DNA of 64,000 nt from Chitinophaga oryziterrae (GTDB lineage: Bacteria; Bacteroidota; Bacteroidia; Chitinophagales; Chitinophagaceae): NCBI RefSeq assembly GCF_009758125.1, contig NZ_WRXO01000004.1:310001-374000 (forward strand), given 5' to 3'. Below are positions 19,107 through 27,684 of the stretch, piece after piece. Position 1 is the stretch's first letter, and the number at the start of each line of letters is the position of its first letter. The notes beneath the pieces are model-generated. The model was not told the DNA's origin. It made no database searches and saw only the letters and a list, made by a program, of their open reading frames with translations. Position numbers and translations under genes: made by a program.

Positions 19107-19888
19107 TGATCAACAATATCCTTAAAGACCGCCCTACCAAATTATTTGTTATTTTTTGCAGTTTTTTCGTTGCTAATGCATTGATAGCGGAATGCATAGG
19201 GGGAAAGATATTTTCTCTGGAGAAGTTGCTGAGGATTCCGGTACATACGTTTACGCTGTTCGGACAGAGTGGATTATCCTTTAATCTTACCTGCGGGGTG
19301 TTGTTATGGCCGCTGGAGTTCGTATTAACGGATATCGTGAATGAGTATTACGGGCCGAAGGCGGTACGCCGTATTTCTTATATCGCTGTAAGTCTTATTG
19401 CGTACGCGTTTCTCATGTTTTATGTGTCTATTAATATGCCTTTTGCAGACTTCTGGATCAGTTCGGGAGTGAAAAACGGGGTGCCTGATATGCAAAATGC
19501 TTACAATGGTATTTTCGGACAGGGGATGTGGATCATTGCAGGGAGTATAGTAGCGTTCCTGGTGAGCCAGATAGTGGACGTAACAGTGTTTCACCGGATT
19601 AAGCGGGCTACAGGAGAGAAATATGTGTGGCTGAGGGCTACCGGTTCTACGATTGTGTCTCAGCTGGTAGATAGTTTTATCGTGTTGTATATTGCCTTTA
19701 AGGTAGGGCAGGGCTGGAGCTGGCAGCTGGTATTGGCTATCTGCCTGGTGAATTATACATATAAGTTTACAGTAGCGATCTTATTAACACCTTTAATCTA
19801 CCTGATAGAAGGGATGATAGAACGTTATTTCGGGCATGAGCTGACGGCGAAGATGAAAGCCGCTGCGATGGGAAAGAGTGAGGAATAA
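19106..19888 (+). CDS. yhhQ: Queuosine precursor transporter (YhhQ/VUT family)
   Basis: Inner-membrane transporter of 260 residues in the ECF-unrelated YhhQ (DUF165, VUT) family, which in E. coli takes up the queuosine precursors preQ0 and preQ1. Family hallmarks visible are the opening FVANALIAECIGGKIF, the central WPLEFVLTDIVNEYYGPKAVRR and the C-terminal TIVSQLVDSFIVLYIAF with its charged residues in membrane. About six to seven helices are predicted. The start ATG overlaps the preceding small gene's TGA by one base. No queuosine biosynthesis genes are in the window. Confidence 0.88.
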   Translation: MINNILKDRPTKLFVIFCSFFVANALIAECIGGKIFSLEKLLRIPVHTFTLFGQSGLSFNLTCGVLLWPLEFVLTDIVNEYYGPKAVRRISYIAVSLIAYAFLMFYVSINMPFADFWISSGVKNGVPDMQNAYNGIFGQGMWIIAGSIVAFLVSQIVDVTVFHRIKRATGEKYVWLRATGSTIVSQLVDSFIVLYIAFKVGQGWSWQLVLAICLVNYTYKFTVAILLTPLIYLIEGMIERYFGHELTAKMKAAAMGKSEE

Positions 19889-19904
19889 CAGGAATCCCTG
19901 TTTT
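19887..19904. terminator. Weak bidirectional hairpin between convergent genes
   Basis: AACAGG and CCTGTT form a 6-bp stem with a 4-nt loop across the stop of the yhhQ-like gene and next to the stop of the NUDIX gene. It is short and has only TT/AA flanks. It may help separate the convergent transcripts. Confidence 0.35.
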
Positions 19905-20358
19905 ACAGATACTTTTCCTTTACCAGATCTGCCACTACTTTATCTATTGGTAAAGTAATCACAGCAGAGGAGAACTCTTCTTTATCTATCCATCTTACCC
20001 CTTCTACTTCTGTTACTCCTTCGGGGATGATAAAGTCGAAGGGTTTGCTGAGGATCTTAGCAGTAAAGGCCGATACCGGATTTACAAGATAATAGATGGA
20101 GATAATCTGAGACGTGTTATCAAATGCAGATATCTGGAAAAAGTCAGTCGTGTAAATATGTTCTACTACTTCTACATCCAGGTTTAACTCTTCCTGGAAT
20201 TCTCTTACCACACATTCCAAAGTCCCTTCTCCGAATTCCAATCCACCACCAGGGAATTTAGTGTAATAACCCCCTCTTATAAATTCATCACTTACCAGTA
20301 CCTGTTTATGTTCATTGATCATGATACCGTATACGCGTACGTTAAAGTAATTACTCAT
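19903..20358 (-). CDS. NUDIX hydrolase
   Basis: NUDIX-fold pyrophosphohydrolase of 151 residues. The box GX5EX7REUXEEXGU is present: G38, E44, R52, E53, E56 and E57 in GGLEFGEGTLECVVREFQEE, with the last glycine replaced by asparagine. The metal-binding glutamates are intact, so it should be catalytic on a nucleoside diphosphate-linked substrate. It is the last gene of the CDP-sugar operon and overlaps the upstream glycosyltransferase by 4 nt, which makes a nucleotide-sugar substrate reasonable but unproven. Confidence 0.87.
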   Translation of the reverse strand: MSNYFNVRVYGIMINEHKQVLVSDEFIRGGYYTKFPGGGLEFGEGTLECVVREFQEELNLDVEVVEHIYTTDFFQISAFDNTSQIISIYYLVNPVSAFTAKILSKPFDFIIPEGVTEVEGVRWIDKEEFSSAVITLPIDKVVADLVKEKYL

Positions 20359-21374
20359 AGAATATGTTTATAGGAGATAATAAGGTTGCGCAGCATATCC
20401 AGGTTTTTCTGGTCTTCTGCGGTTCTGATAAACGGTTGTAAGGCTTGTTTGGCCCTGTAATTACGGTATAGTCTGATTAACAGATTACCGATCAGGGGGA
20501 CCTTCTGTATGATCTTTCCGTATTTCTTATCTGCACTGGCTCTTGGCGCATACCGGCCCTGTTTCATCTGCATCGCTACATCATCTAAAATACCATGTAA
20601 CCGGAAAGATGCAAAGGAAGGTGCTGTATTGGTTATCGAAGCTACCAATGCAGCCTGTTGTTCTATTAAGCCGTTGTATTGTTTATTAAGGTCAGGGTCA
20701 TTAAAGATCGCATCTAAATTAGGCGTGGTTTTATCTCCCGAATCATTTGCATAATCCCTTACATGATATAAGAAAGGCAGTTCTGCAAATCCACCGGACG
20801 CAATGGTGTAAATACCTGTTAAGTATTCATTCATGTACAGGTTCTTCACAACAGCAGCAGCACCATCAAATGCCCTGCGTAATACAGGTGTACGATGCAC
20901 TGCGTAGAACGCACCACGATAAGGATTAAAGAAGGATTTTATTCTATCAAAGGGATCTTTATCTATTACCTGGTAAGAGAGACGATCTGTATATATCGGA
21001 GCGAAATTTACATGTGTAGAAGAGACGGTGTCTTTTTTATAACAGATGCTGTTACCCGCAGCAGACTGATATTCCGGGTGTTTTTCAAGAAAATCTATGC
21101 AGGCCAGGACCTTTTCCGGTAAGAGGAAATCGTCATCAGCACTCATTACTACATAAGGAGTATTGATGAGGTTCAGCGCATGAGAGATCTTACCTGTTAA
21201 AGTATGAGTAGGCAGATGAAGGTAAGTGATATTATCCTGTCTGATATCGTAGGGTGTAGCCGAACTATCTGCTATATAGATGTTAACAGGCATAGGCCCA
21301 TAATAAGCAATGGCCCGCTCTAAATAGTTATGCCGGTTATGTGTAGGTATCAGTAAGGTGATAATATGCTTCAT
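20355..21374 (-). CDS. Glycosyltransferase, GT2-like (TIGR00180-type)
   Basis: GT-A glycosyltransferase of 339 residues. The start KHIITLLIPTHNRHNYLERA is the standard GT2 opening, and the metal-binding DDD triad is D80-D82 in SADDDFLLP. The intervening INTPYVV and the downstream AAGNSICY segment fit the TIGR00180-like branch seen in O-antigen and surface glycan clusters. It overlaps genes on both sides by 4 nt within the CDP-sugar operon, so it is the best candidate to transfer the sugar made by this operon. Acceptor unknown. Confidence 0.8.
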   Translation of the reverse strand: MKHIITLLIPTHNRHNYLERAIAYYGPMPVNIYIADSSATPYDIRQDNITYLHLPTHTLTGKISHALNLINTPYVVMSADDDFLLPEKVLACIDFLEKHPEYQSAAGNSICYKKDTVSSTHVNFAPIYTDRLSYQVIDKDPFDRIKSFFNPYRGAFYAVHRTPVLRRAFDGAAAVVKNLYMNEYLTGIYTIASGGFAELPFLYHVRDYANDSGDKTTPNLDAIFNDPDLNKQYNGLIEQQAALVASITNTAPSFASFRLHGILDDVAMQMKQGRYAPRASADKKYGKIIQKVPLIGNLLIRLYRNYRAKQALQPFIRTAEDQKNLDMLRNLIISYKHIL

Positions 21375-22207
21375 CTGATCTCTTTAAGTTTGGTATTATC
21401 TCCCCAGAAAGCCATTGGTTCATAATCCGGATAAGGATAAAAACCTAGTTGCAGGGGGATGGATACATTATTTTCCTGCAGGTAGTTTTGCACTAATTGT
21501 TTTACGGTGACAGGTGTTCCGCTGCTGCAATTAATAATACCGGTGATGGTATTTTGCAACGCTACTTTCACGATGTTCTCCGCTACTTTTTCTACGGGCA
21601 GATAATCCCGTACCTGCTCTCCGCCACTCATTTTAAAGGCAGGTTCTTTGTTGATGATCGCCTTTTGTAACTGGGATAGGATGGAGTTGGGGTTTTGACC
21701 TTCTCCGTATAAATAAAACAAGCGTACCCATTTGAAATCAAACGGATACAGCTTCTGTAATTCGCTGAGGAATTTGCGTAAAGTATCTTTTGCCAATGCA
21801 TAAGGATTAGCGGGCAGGGCAGGCATATCTTCCCTTAACATCCCTTCCTGCATCCCGTATTCAAAACAGGTACCGGTAACGGTGATATCAGTGACACCGT
21901 TTGCGATCAGGCTTTTCAGGAAATGATAATGAGCCGGCAGGTTTTCCTCAAAATGAAATAAGGATTTATAGTTCGGTAATCCTTCCCAGGCCAGGTGAAT
22001 GACCGCATCCGGCTGACCAAAGACACCTACATCCGTATCTTTTTGCAGATTGAAGGGAACCCAGGTAACAAGCGGGAACCAGTCGTGATGACGGGCTTTA
22101 CCTTCGTCAACAGAAGTAGCGATCACCTGGCAGTTATTCTTTAATAACTGTCTTACCACATAGTTCCCTATAAAACCGCTACAACCAGTAACGAGTACTT
22201 TTTTCAT
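21371..22207 (-). CDS. NAD-dependent sugar epimerase/reductase (extended SDR)
   Basis: Extended SDR protein of 278 residues. The NAD(P)-binding loop is TGCSGFIGNYVV at residues 7-18; after the TGTCFEYG strand the catalytic YxxxK is represented by YALAK (about residues 135-139). It lies directly after the C-methyltransferase gene with no gap. In this context it would reduce or epimerise the 4-keto group of the CDP-4-keto-6-deoxyhexose intermediate, completing the sugar. Whether it is a C4 reductase or an epimerase cannot be decided by reading. Confidence 0.8.
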   Translation of the reverse strand: MKKVLVTGCSGFIGNYVVRQLLKNNCQVIATSVDEGKARHHDWFPLVTWVPFNLQKDTDVGVFGQPDAVIHLAWEGLPNYKSLFHFEENLPAHYHFLKSLIANGVTDITVTGTCFEYGMQEGMLREDMPALPANPYALAKDTLRKFLSELQKLYPFDFKWVRLFYLYGEGQNPNSILSQLQKAIINKEPAFKMSGGEQVRDYLPVEKVAENIVKVALQNTITGIINCSSGTPVTVKQLVQNYLQENNVSIPLQLGFYPYPDYEPMAFWGDNTKLKEIR

Positions 22208-23434
22208 TTAATCGATTTGTAAAGAAGGAATGGGTACTACGAATTTACCTTTCCAATCTCTGATATACGCCAGTTGATCTTTGATCTCATCCTTTAAATT
22301 CCAGGGGAGGATCAATACATAATCTGGTTTTTCCTGTTTGAGATATGCTTCGTTTACTACCGGGATATGACTGGCTGGTAAGTATTTCCCTTGTTTATGA
22401 GGATTTGAATCCACTACGAAATCAACTAAATCATTTTTAACCCCGCAGTAGTTGAGCAAAGTGTTTCCCTTAGCAGCAGCCCCGTATGCCGCCACTTTTT
22501 TACCCGCTTTCTTTTGTTCCGTGAGGAAGCTGAGCAAGGAGAGTTTTATATCGAATGCTTTCTGCTGGAAGTTGTGATAATAGTTAAGGTCTGTGATACC
22601 TTGTTTGATCTCTTTTGCCAATAAAGCAGCTACCCGTGGAGAGATCTCTTTACTGTTATCATTTTTATGCTTTGCATAAATACGAAGTGAGCCGCCATGA
22701 GTAGGGATCTCTTCCACATCAAACATTTCCAGTCCTACAGATTCGAACAACTGTTTTACGGTGTAGAAAGAGAGGTAAGAGAAATGCTCATGGTAGATGG
22801 TATCAAACTGGTTGTTATCGACCAACTGCATTAAATGCGGGAATTCCATGGTGATGACGCCGGCAGGTTTTAAGATCACCTGCATACCAGCCACGAAATC
22901 CCTGATATCGGGAACGTGCGCCAGTACATTATTGCCAAGTAATAAATCGGCCTGTATGTTTTGTGCAGACAGCTTTTTAGCCAGACTGGTACCAAAGAAT
23001 TCTACTACTGTTTCAATGCCTTTTTCCATGGCTACTTTCGCCGTGTTGGCAGTAGGCTCTATTCCTAATACAGGAACGTTCTTTTCTTTAAAGTATTGCA
23101 GCAGGTAACCGTCATTGGAGGCGATCTCTATCACTTTAGAACTTGCAGAGAAGCCAAAGCGGGCGATCATTTCCTGTGTATATTTTTGCGCGTGAGCCAG
23201 CCAGGTGCGTGAATAGGAAGAAAAGTAAGCGTATTCACTGTTGAATAACGCATCGGACTTCTGGTATTCATCTACCTGTACTAAAAAGCAGTTATGACAG
23301 ATGTAGACCTTCAGCGGATAATATGTTTCCGGTTCATTCAGCTGTTCCGGATTCAGGTATGAATTCGACGCAGGAGAGTTGATGAGGTCTATAAATACAT
23401 GCTTTAGTTCAGTCTTACAAAATCTACATTGCAT
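22208..23434 (-). CDS. Sugar C-methyltransferase (Methyltransf_13/14 family)
   Basis: SAM-dependent methyltransferase of 408 residues in the NovU/EryBIII/TylCIII family, which adds a methyl group to carbon 3 or 5 of nucleotide-linked 4-keto-6-deoxy sugars. The N-terminal zinc site is CRFC (from residue 3) plus CHNC (about residue 50). The SAM loop region reads EIASNDGYLLQYF, and the conserved YHEHFSYLSFYT motif contains the candidate catalytic base. The C-terminal domain with AAYGAAAKGNTLL is the Methyltransf_14 part. Its neighbours supply CDP-4-keto-6-deoxyglucose, so the likely product is a branched C-methyl sugar. The carbon position is not determinable here. Confidence 0.85.
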   Translation of the reverse strand: MQCRFCKTELKHVFIDLINSPASNSYLNPEQLNEPETYYPLKVYICHNCFLVQVDEYQKSDALFNSEYAYFSSYSRTWLAHAQKYTQEMIARFGFSASSKVIEIASNDGYLLQYFKEKNVPVLGIEPTANTAKVAMEKGIETVVEFFGTSLAKKLSAQNIQADLLLGNNVLAHVPDIRDFVAGMQVILKPAGVITMEFPHLMQLVDNNQFDTIYHEHFSYLSFYTVKQLFESVGLEMFDVEEIPTHGGSLRIYAKHKNDNSKEISPRVAALLAKEIKQGITDLNYYHNFQQKAFDIKLSLLSFLTEQKKAGKKVAAYGAAAKGNTLLNYCGVKNDLVDFVVDSNPHKQGKYLPASHIPVVNEAYLKQEKPDYVLILPWNLKDEIKDQLAYIRDWKGKFVVPIPSLQID

Positions 23435-23435
23435 A

Positions 23436-23981
23436 TTAAATTCCTTTAAAATTTTCTGTCAGTTCAGCATGCTTGTTATCGCGTTCTGATATATCGGTTA
23501 CCGGCAATGGCCAGGTGATGTTTATTTTCGGATCATCATATTTTATACCACCTTCACTGCCGGGTGTATAATATTCACTATGATGATAGAGTAGTTCACA
23601 ATCATTTGTCAGCGCCTGGAAGCCATGTGCAAAGCCTTCCGGGATGTATAACATCAGTTTGTTGGCAGCAGATAGTTCTACGCCGATGTGCTGTAAAAAA
23701 GTAGGGGAGCCTTCCCGTAGATCTATGATGACGTCATACACGGCTCCGGCGATACAACGTACCATTTTCACTTCCCTGAAAGGCGGGTATTGAAAGTGCA
23801 TACCACGTATGGCGCCTTTTGCGCTGGTAAAGGAATGGTTGAGTTGTACCCATTCTTTATCATGACCGATCTGTTTGAATTCATCTTTACAATAGACCCT
23901 GGCAAACCAGCCGCGGCTGTCCTGGATGGTATCTAATGTGATGATATAACTATCTTTTAAAGGTGTTGACAGAAATTTCAT
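23436..23981 (-). CDS. rfbC: RmlC-like nucleotide-sugar 3,5-epimerase
   Basis: Cupin-fold epimerase of 181 residues of the dTDP-4-dehydrorhamnose 3,5-epimerase family. Key stretches are GMHFQYPPFREVKMVRC (with the catalytic histidine), GAVYDVIIDLREGSPTF and IPEGFAHGFQ. The length is normal. It overlaps rfbG by 4 nt and follows a CDP-glucose branch rather than rmlA/rmlB, so here it probably acts on a CDP-linked 4-keto-6-deoxy sugar rather than on dTDP-rhamnose intermediates. That shift of nucleotide is inferred from context. Confidence 0.85.
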   Translation of the reverse strand: MKFLSTPLKDSYIITLDTIQDSRGWFARVYCKDEFKQIGHDKEWVQLNHSFTSAKGAIRGMHFQYPPFREVKMVRCIAGAVYDVIIDLREGSPTFLQHIGVELSAANKLMLYIPEGFAHGFQALTNDCELLYHHSEYYTPGSEGGIKYDDPKINITWPLPVTDISERDNKHAELTENFKGI

Positions 23982-25009
23982 TGCATATATTCATTGATCT
24001 GCTGAATAGTGTAAGCCTGCCTGTTAGCCGCTGGCTGTTTATACCAGTTGATGGTCCATTCAATCGCCTGTGCGGCATTGAGTTTAGGCGTCCATTGCAG
24101 TTCCTTTTTCGCCAGGGAGATATCCAGTTTCAGCAGGGTGGCTTCGTGTAATTGCCCTGGTTTGGAAGCATCCTTCCACTGTCCGTTTCCCCATATGGCG
24201 ATGGCTTTCTCTACCAGTTCTTTTACGGTGAGATGGTCATCCGGAGCAGGGCCAAAATTATACGCCTTTGCATATTTAGCCGGGTCCTGCTGCAGGAGAG
24301 CGCCCAGTCGTAAATAACCGCCAATAGGTTCCAGTACATGCTGCCAGGGCCTTACGGAGACCGGGTTTCTGACTTCTATGACTTGTCCGTTGCTTAAAGC
24401 ACGGACGATATCCGGAATGATGCGGTCTTTGTTCCAGTCGCCCCCGCCAATAACATTACCCGCGCGTACGCTGGCAATGGCTTTATTGCTGAAGGAGTTC
24501 CGGAAGGAGCTTACGACCAGTTCCGCGCAGGCTTTACTGGCGCTGTAGGGGTCATGACCACCTAAGGCATCGCCTTCCTTATACAGGATATCCTGTTCTT
24601 TATTTTCGTATACTTTATCTGTGGTAATGACAACGATGGTACATGGGTTCAGTAAGTTGTTGGCAGCTTCCAGTACGTTGGCAGTACCGGTCACATTCAC
24701 GTCGAACGTTTCGGCGGGAATTTCGTAAGAGCGTCTTACGAGCGGTTGAGCAGCCAGGTGGAAGATGAAATCGGGCTGGAAGGACTGTATCGCCTGATTT
24801 AATACCAGTTTATTGCGGATATCATCGAGGACACTGTCGGCGGGTCTGATATAATCATATACACCGTTATCGTATTCCGGTGGCAGGGCATACCCTTTTA
24901 CGATAGCGCCTGATTGTTGCAGCCATGCAGCCATCCAGGCACCTTTAAAACCGGTATGACCGGTTAGGAATACCTTTTTATCTTTATAAAAATCCTGTAA
25001 TCTTACCAT
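23978..25009 (-). CDS. rfbG: CDP-glucose 4,6-dehydratase
   Basis: Extended SDR enzyme of about 343 residues that converts CDP-D-glucose to CDP-4-keto-6-deoxyglucose. The NAD-binding loop is TGHTGFKGAWMA, characteristic of RfbG; the catalytic YSASK is followed by CAELV, and the VRAGNVIGGGDW stretch is typical. ATG at 25009 (MVRLQDFYKD) is preferred; a GTG at 25018 in the same frame would add three residues. It overlaps rfbF by 7 nt and the 3,5-epimerase gene by 4 nt. All key residues appear intact. Confidence 0.92.
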   Translation of the reverse strand: MVRLQDFYKDKKVFLTGHTGFKGAWMAAWLQQSGAIVKGYALPPEYDNGVYDYIRPADSVLDDIRNKLVLNQAIQSFQPDFIFHLAAQPLVRRSYEIPAETFDVNVTGTANVLEAANNLLNPCTIVVITTDKVYENKEQDILYKEGDALGGHDPYSASKACAELVVSSFRNSFSNKAIASVRAGNVIGGGDWNKDRIIPDIVRALSNGQVIEVRNPVSVRPWQHVLEPIGGYLRLGALLQQDPAKYAKAYNFGPAPDDHLTVKELVEKAIAIWGNGQWKDASKPGQLHEATLLKLDISLAKKELQWTPKLNAAQAIEWTINWYKQPAANRQAYTIQQINEYMQ

Positions 25010-25779
25010 ACTTTCCACTTGGCATTATTGGTTTGCCATAAAGACTCTAATTCGATTTTATCTCTGAGGGCGTCCATGCATTTCCAGAAGCCGGTATGTT
25101 TGTAGGCAATCAGTTCTGCATCGGCCACCAGGTTTTCCATGGGATCATCTTCCCACATGATATTATCCATATCATCTTTCAGATAATCGAATATCTGTGG
25201 TTTTAATACGAAGAAACCACCATTGATAAATTTATTATCGCCTTTAGGCTTTTCCTTGAATGCAAGGATCTTGCCGTTTTCGTCCATCTCTATACCACCG
25301 AAGCGGGCTTCTGGTTGTACAGCGGTGACGGTAGCCATTTTATTATGGGATTTATGAAATTTGAGGAGATCTTCCAGGTTGATATCGGCAACGCCATCAC
25401 CGTAGGTAAGCATGAAATCTTCATCCCCGATATATTGTTTGATCCTTTTTAAGCGTCCTGCGGTTTTGGTAGGCAGGCCGGTATCAACGAGGGTTACTTT
25501 AAAGGATTCTGTTTTTGTATAGTGAATGTCCAGTTTATTACTGTTCAGTTCTATGGTGAGATCGGAGTTATGCAGGAAATAGTGCATGAAGTATTCTTTG
25601 ATCACGTATCCTTTATAGCCCAGGCAGATGATAAAATCATTGAACCCGTAGTGAGAATACATTTTCATAATGTGCCACAGTATCGGCTTACCGCCGATTT
25701 CTACCATGGGTTTCGGGCGAACATCCGTTTCTTCTGAAATCCTGGTACCCAGTCCTCCTGCAAAAATTACTACTTTCAT
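25003..25779 (-). CDS. rfbF: Glucose-1-phosphate cytidylyltransferase
   Basis: Nucleotidyltransferase of 258 residues making CDP-glucose from CTP and glucose-1-phosphate. It has the signature AGGLGTRISEET followed by RPKPMVEIGGKPILWHIM, the YGDGVADI metal-binding segment and the FINGGFFVLKP stretch, all typical of RfbF. It is the first gene of the seven-gene CDP-sugar operon (19903-25779), with a TAnnTTTG promoter box just upstream. Confidence 0.95.
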   Translation of the reverse strand: MKVVIFAGGLGTRISEETDVRPKPMVEIGGKPILWHIMKMYSHYGFNDFIICLGYKGYVIKEYFMHYFLHNSDLTIELNSNKLDIHYTKTESFKVTLVDTGLPTKTAGRLKRIKQYIGDEDFMLTYGDGVADINLEDLLKFHKSHNKMATVTAVQPEARFGGIEMDENGKILAFKEKPKGDNKFINGGFFVLKPQIFDYLKDDMDNIMWEDDPMENLVADAELIAYKHTGFWKCMDALRDKIELESLWQTNNAKWKVW

Positions 25780-25805
25780 GCCTTATAATAATTATATAAT
25801 ACATT

Positions 25806-25813
25806 CAAAAATA
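25806..25813 (-). promoter_or_regulatory. Bacteroidetes -7 box for the CDP-sugar operon
   Basis: On the minus strand TATTTTTG fits the Bacteroidetes -7 consensus TAnnTTTG, about 27 nt upstream of the rfbF ATG. No good TTG lies 19 nt further upstream, so the -33 element is weak. Confidence 0.45.
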
Positions 25814-25847
25814 TAATTTTATTTGAGAAAGTCCAGAAATAATGGGT

Positions 25848-26786
25848 TTAGAACCATTTCTTCTTCATGAAGTACCAGCTCATGATAACGGAGACGACGA
25901 TAGAGAGTATGATGGGAATATAAAAGGCGTGAGCAGAGTGCGCGAATGGGATCTCTACGTTCATACCGTATACACTGGCCACCAGGGCGGGGAAAGTGAG
26001 TACGATGGTAATAGAGGTGAGGCGTTTCATCACGATGTTCAGGTTATTGGAGATGATGCTGGCGAAGGCATCCATCGTGCTGCTGAGGATGTTGGTGTAG
26101 ACATTGGCCATTTCCAGAGCCTGGGAGGTATCTACGATCAGGTCATGCAGGAACTCTTTTTCATCTTCGTTTAGTCCGAGGAAGTTGGTACGTTCCAGCT
26201 TCATCAGCAGTAATTCATTACTGCGGAGCGCTGTGAGGAAGTATACGAGACTTTTCTGGATACGCATGATAGACAGCAGTTCTTCATTTCTGTTACTGTC
26301 GTAGAGTTTTTGTTCCAGGGTATTTCTGAGCTGGTTGATCTCTTTCAGGTAATCCAGGAAGTTCATGGTTACTTTTTCGAAGATCTTCAGCACCATCATG
26401 GCCCTTTTTTCCGGGTGACGGTTATGGAAGGTATCGAGAAAGCGGTTGATGGCCGCGTTATCGAAGGAATTGACGGTCAATATCTGGTTATGGGTGAGGA
26501 TGATGACGATGGGTATGGTGATGTAATACGCATCGCTTTCATTGATAGAAGCGTTTCCTGCAGGTGTTTTGATGACGATGAGCTTGACATTATCTTCCAG
26601 CTCATAACGGGATTTCTCATCAATATCCATGGAGTCCATGAGGAAGTCGAGGGGGATCTCCAGTTCTTCAGACAGTTGTTCGAATTCTGACTGTTTCAGA
26701 GGAGGGGTAATATTTACCCAGGCACCGTTTTCCGGTGTCTCGATTTCTACTGTACGAGCATCTATATTTTTGAAATATTTGATCAT
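25848..26786 (-). CDS. corA: CorA-type magnesium/divalent cation transporter
   Basis: CorA family channel of 312 residues. The N-terminal cytoplasmic domain and a long helix (KLYDSNRNEELLSIMRIQKSLVYF) lead to two C-terminal membrane helices. The selectivity motif GMN is G274-M275-N276 at the end of helix 1 (VYGMNVEIPF), and the chain ends in the basic KKKWF tail, facing the cytoplasm. Length and architecture are normal. Encoded alone, with a promoter box 8-15 nt upstream. Confidence 0.93.
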   Translation of the reverse strand: MIKYFKNIDARTVEIETPENGAWVNITPPLKQSEFEQLSEELEIPLDFLMDSMDIDEKSRYELEDNVKLIVIKTPAGNASINESDAYYITIPIVIILTHNQILTVNSFDNAAINRFLDTFHNRHPEKRAMMVLKIFEKVTMNFLDYLKEINQLRNTLEQKLYDSNRNEELLSIMRIQKSLVYFLTALRSNELLLMKLERTNFLGLNEDEKEFLHDLIVDTSQALEMANVYTNILSSTMDAFASIISNNLNIVMKRLTSITIVLTFPALVASVYGMNVEIPFAHSAHAFYIPIILSIVVSVIMSWYFMKKKWF

Positions 26787-26793
26787 CCGGCCG

Positions 26794-26801
26794 CAAAGGT
26801 A
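26794..26801 (-). promoter_or_regulatory. Promoter -7 box of corA with very short leader
   Basis: TACCTTTG on the minus strand matches TAnnTTTG exactly and ends 7 nt before the corA ATG, which predicts a very short or absent 5' leader. No clear TTG at -33. Confidence 0.5.
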
Positions 26802-26837
26802 GAATAATTAATGATCTGGATGGGTGTTAACCATTAT

Positions 26838-27623
26838 TTAATGTCCCTTTTTAATGTCTCCTTCGTAAACAAGGGTAGCGGGCCCACAGAGCCATATATT
26901 GGTGTATGACCTTTCTCCTGTTTTGGTGAAGCGAACTTCCAGTGCGCCGCCGAGTGTCTGTACCGGGACTACATAGTCCTTTTCTTCCGTGGCAGTCATC
27001 AGGGCTGCTGCGGTAACGCCGGTTCCGCAGGAGTAGGTTTCGTCTTCCACACCACGTTCGTAGGTGCGGACGAAGATCCCGTTATCGGTGTTCTGTACGA
27101 AATTCACATTGGTGCCTTCTTTGGCGAATCTGTCGTTATAACGGATTTGCCGGCCTTCTTCGTATACGTCTACTGCCTGTACATCTTCTGTGAATTTCAC
27201 GAAGTGAGGGGAACCCGTGTTCAAATAATAATAAAGGGAGCCCATTTCCACACCATTCACATCCTGCATTTTAAGATTTACCCAGTCGCCTCCTTTGAGG
27301 GTAGCTTCGTGGGGGCCGTCTACAGCCAGGAAATGCATGTGTTCTTTTATTACGCCCATTTTACGGGCAAATGCTACGAGGCAGCGCCCACCATTGCCAC
27401 ACATGCTGCCTTCTTTACCATCGGCATTATAGTATTTCATGCCGAAGTCATATCCTTCCTGTTGGTTAAGCAGCATTAATCCGTCTGCGCCGATACCAAA
27501 GCGGCGGTCGCAGAATTTGCGGACCTGTTCTTCTGTGAGATCATTGTAAACGCCGTGCCTGTTGTCTATAATGACGAAGTCATTACCGGTACCCTGATAT
27601 TTGTAGAAATGGATTGCTGACAT
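26838..27623 (-). CDS. dapF: Diaminopimelate epimerase
   Basis: Cofactor-independent racemase of 261 residues that converts LL- to meso-diaminopimelate for peptidoglycan and lysine synthesis. The two catalytic cysteines are C75 in MCGNGGRC and C199 in YSCGTGVTAAAL, and the start HFYKYQGTGNDFVIID is diagnostic. The ATG at 27623 is chosen over an in-frame TTG at 27632, because that TTG forms the end of the promoter box. The gene is monocistronic as far as visible. Confidence 0.96.
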   Translation of the reverse strand: MSAIHFYKYQGTGNDFVIIDNRHGVYNDLTEEQVRKFCDRRFGIGADGLMLLNQQEGYDFGMKYYNADGKEGSMCGNGGRCLVAFARKMGVIKEHMHFLAVDGPHEATLKGGDWVNLKMQDVNGVEMGSLYYYLNTGSPHFVKFTEDVQAVDVYEEGRQIRYNDRFAKEGTNVNFVQNTDNGIFVRTYERGVEDETYSCGTGVTAAALMTATEEKDYVVPVQTLGGALEVRFTKTGERSYTNIWLCGPATLVYEGDIKKGH

Positions 27624-27629
27624 AATGCG

Positions 27630-27637
27630 CAAAAGTA
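27630..27637 (-). promoter_or_regulatory. Promoter -7 box abutting dapF
   Basis: TACTTTTG on the minus strand, an exact TAnnTTTG match, ends 6 nt before the dapF ATG. The transcript should start at or within a few bases of the start codon, implying a leaderless or nearly leaderless mRNA. Confidence 0.55.
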
Positions 27638-27684
27638 AGAATTATTGCAAAGGTGGCAAAGTGCGCGGTTAATATGCTTCAGGT

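Noticed and set aside
23436..25779. dTDP-rhamnose pathway
   Set aside because: The rmlC-like gene is present, but the activating enzyme and dehydratase have CDP-glucose signatures (RfbF/RfbG), and rmlA, rmlB and rmlD are absent.
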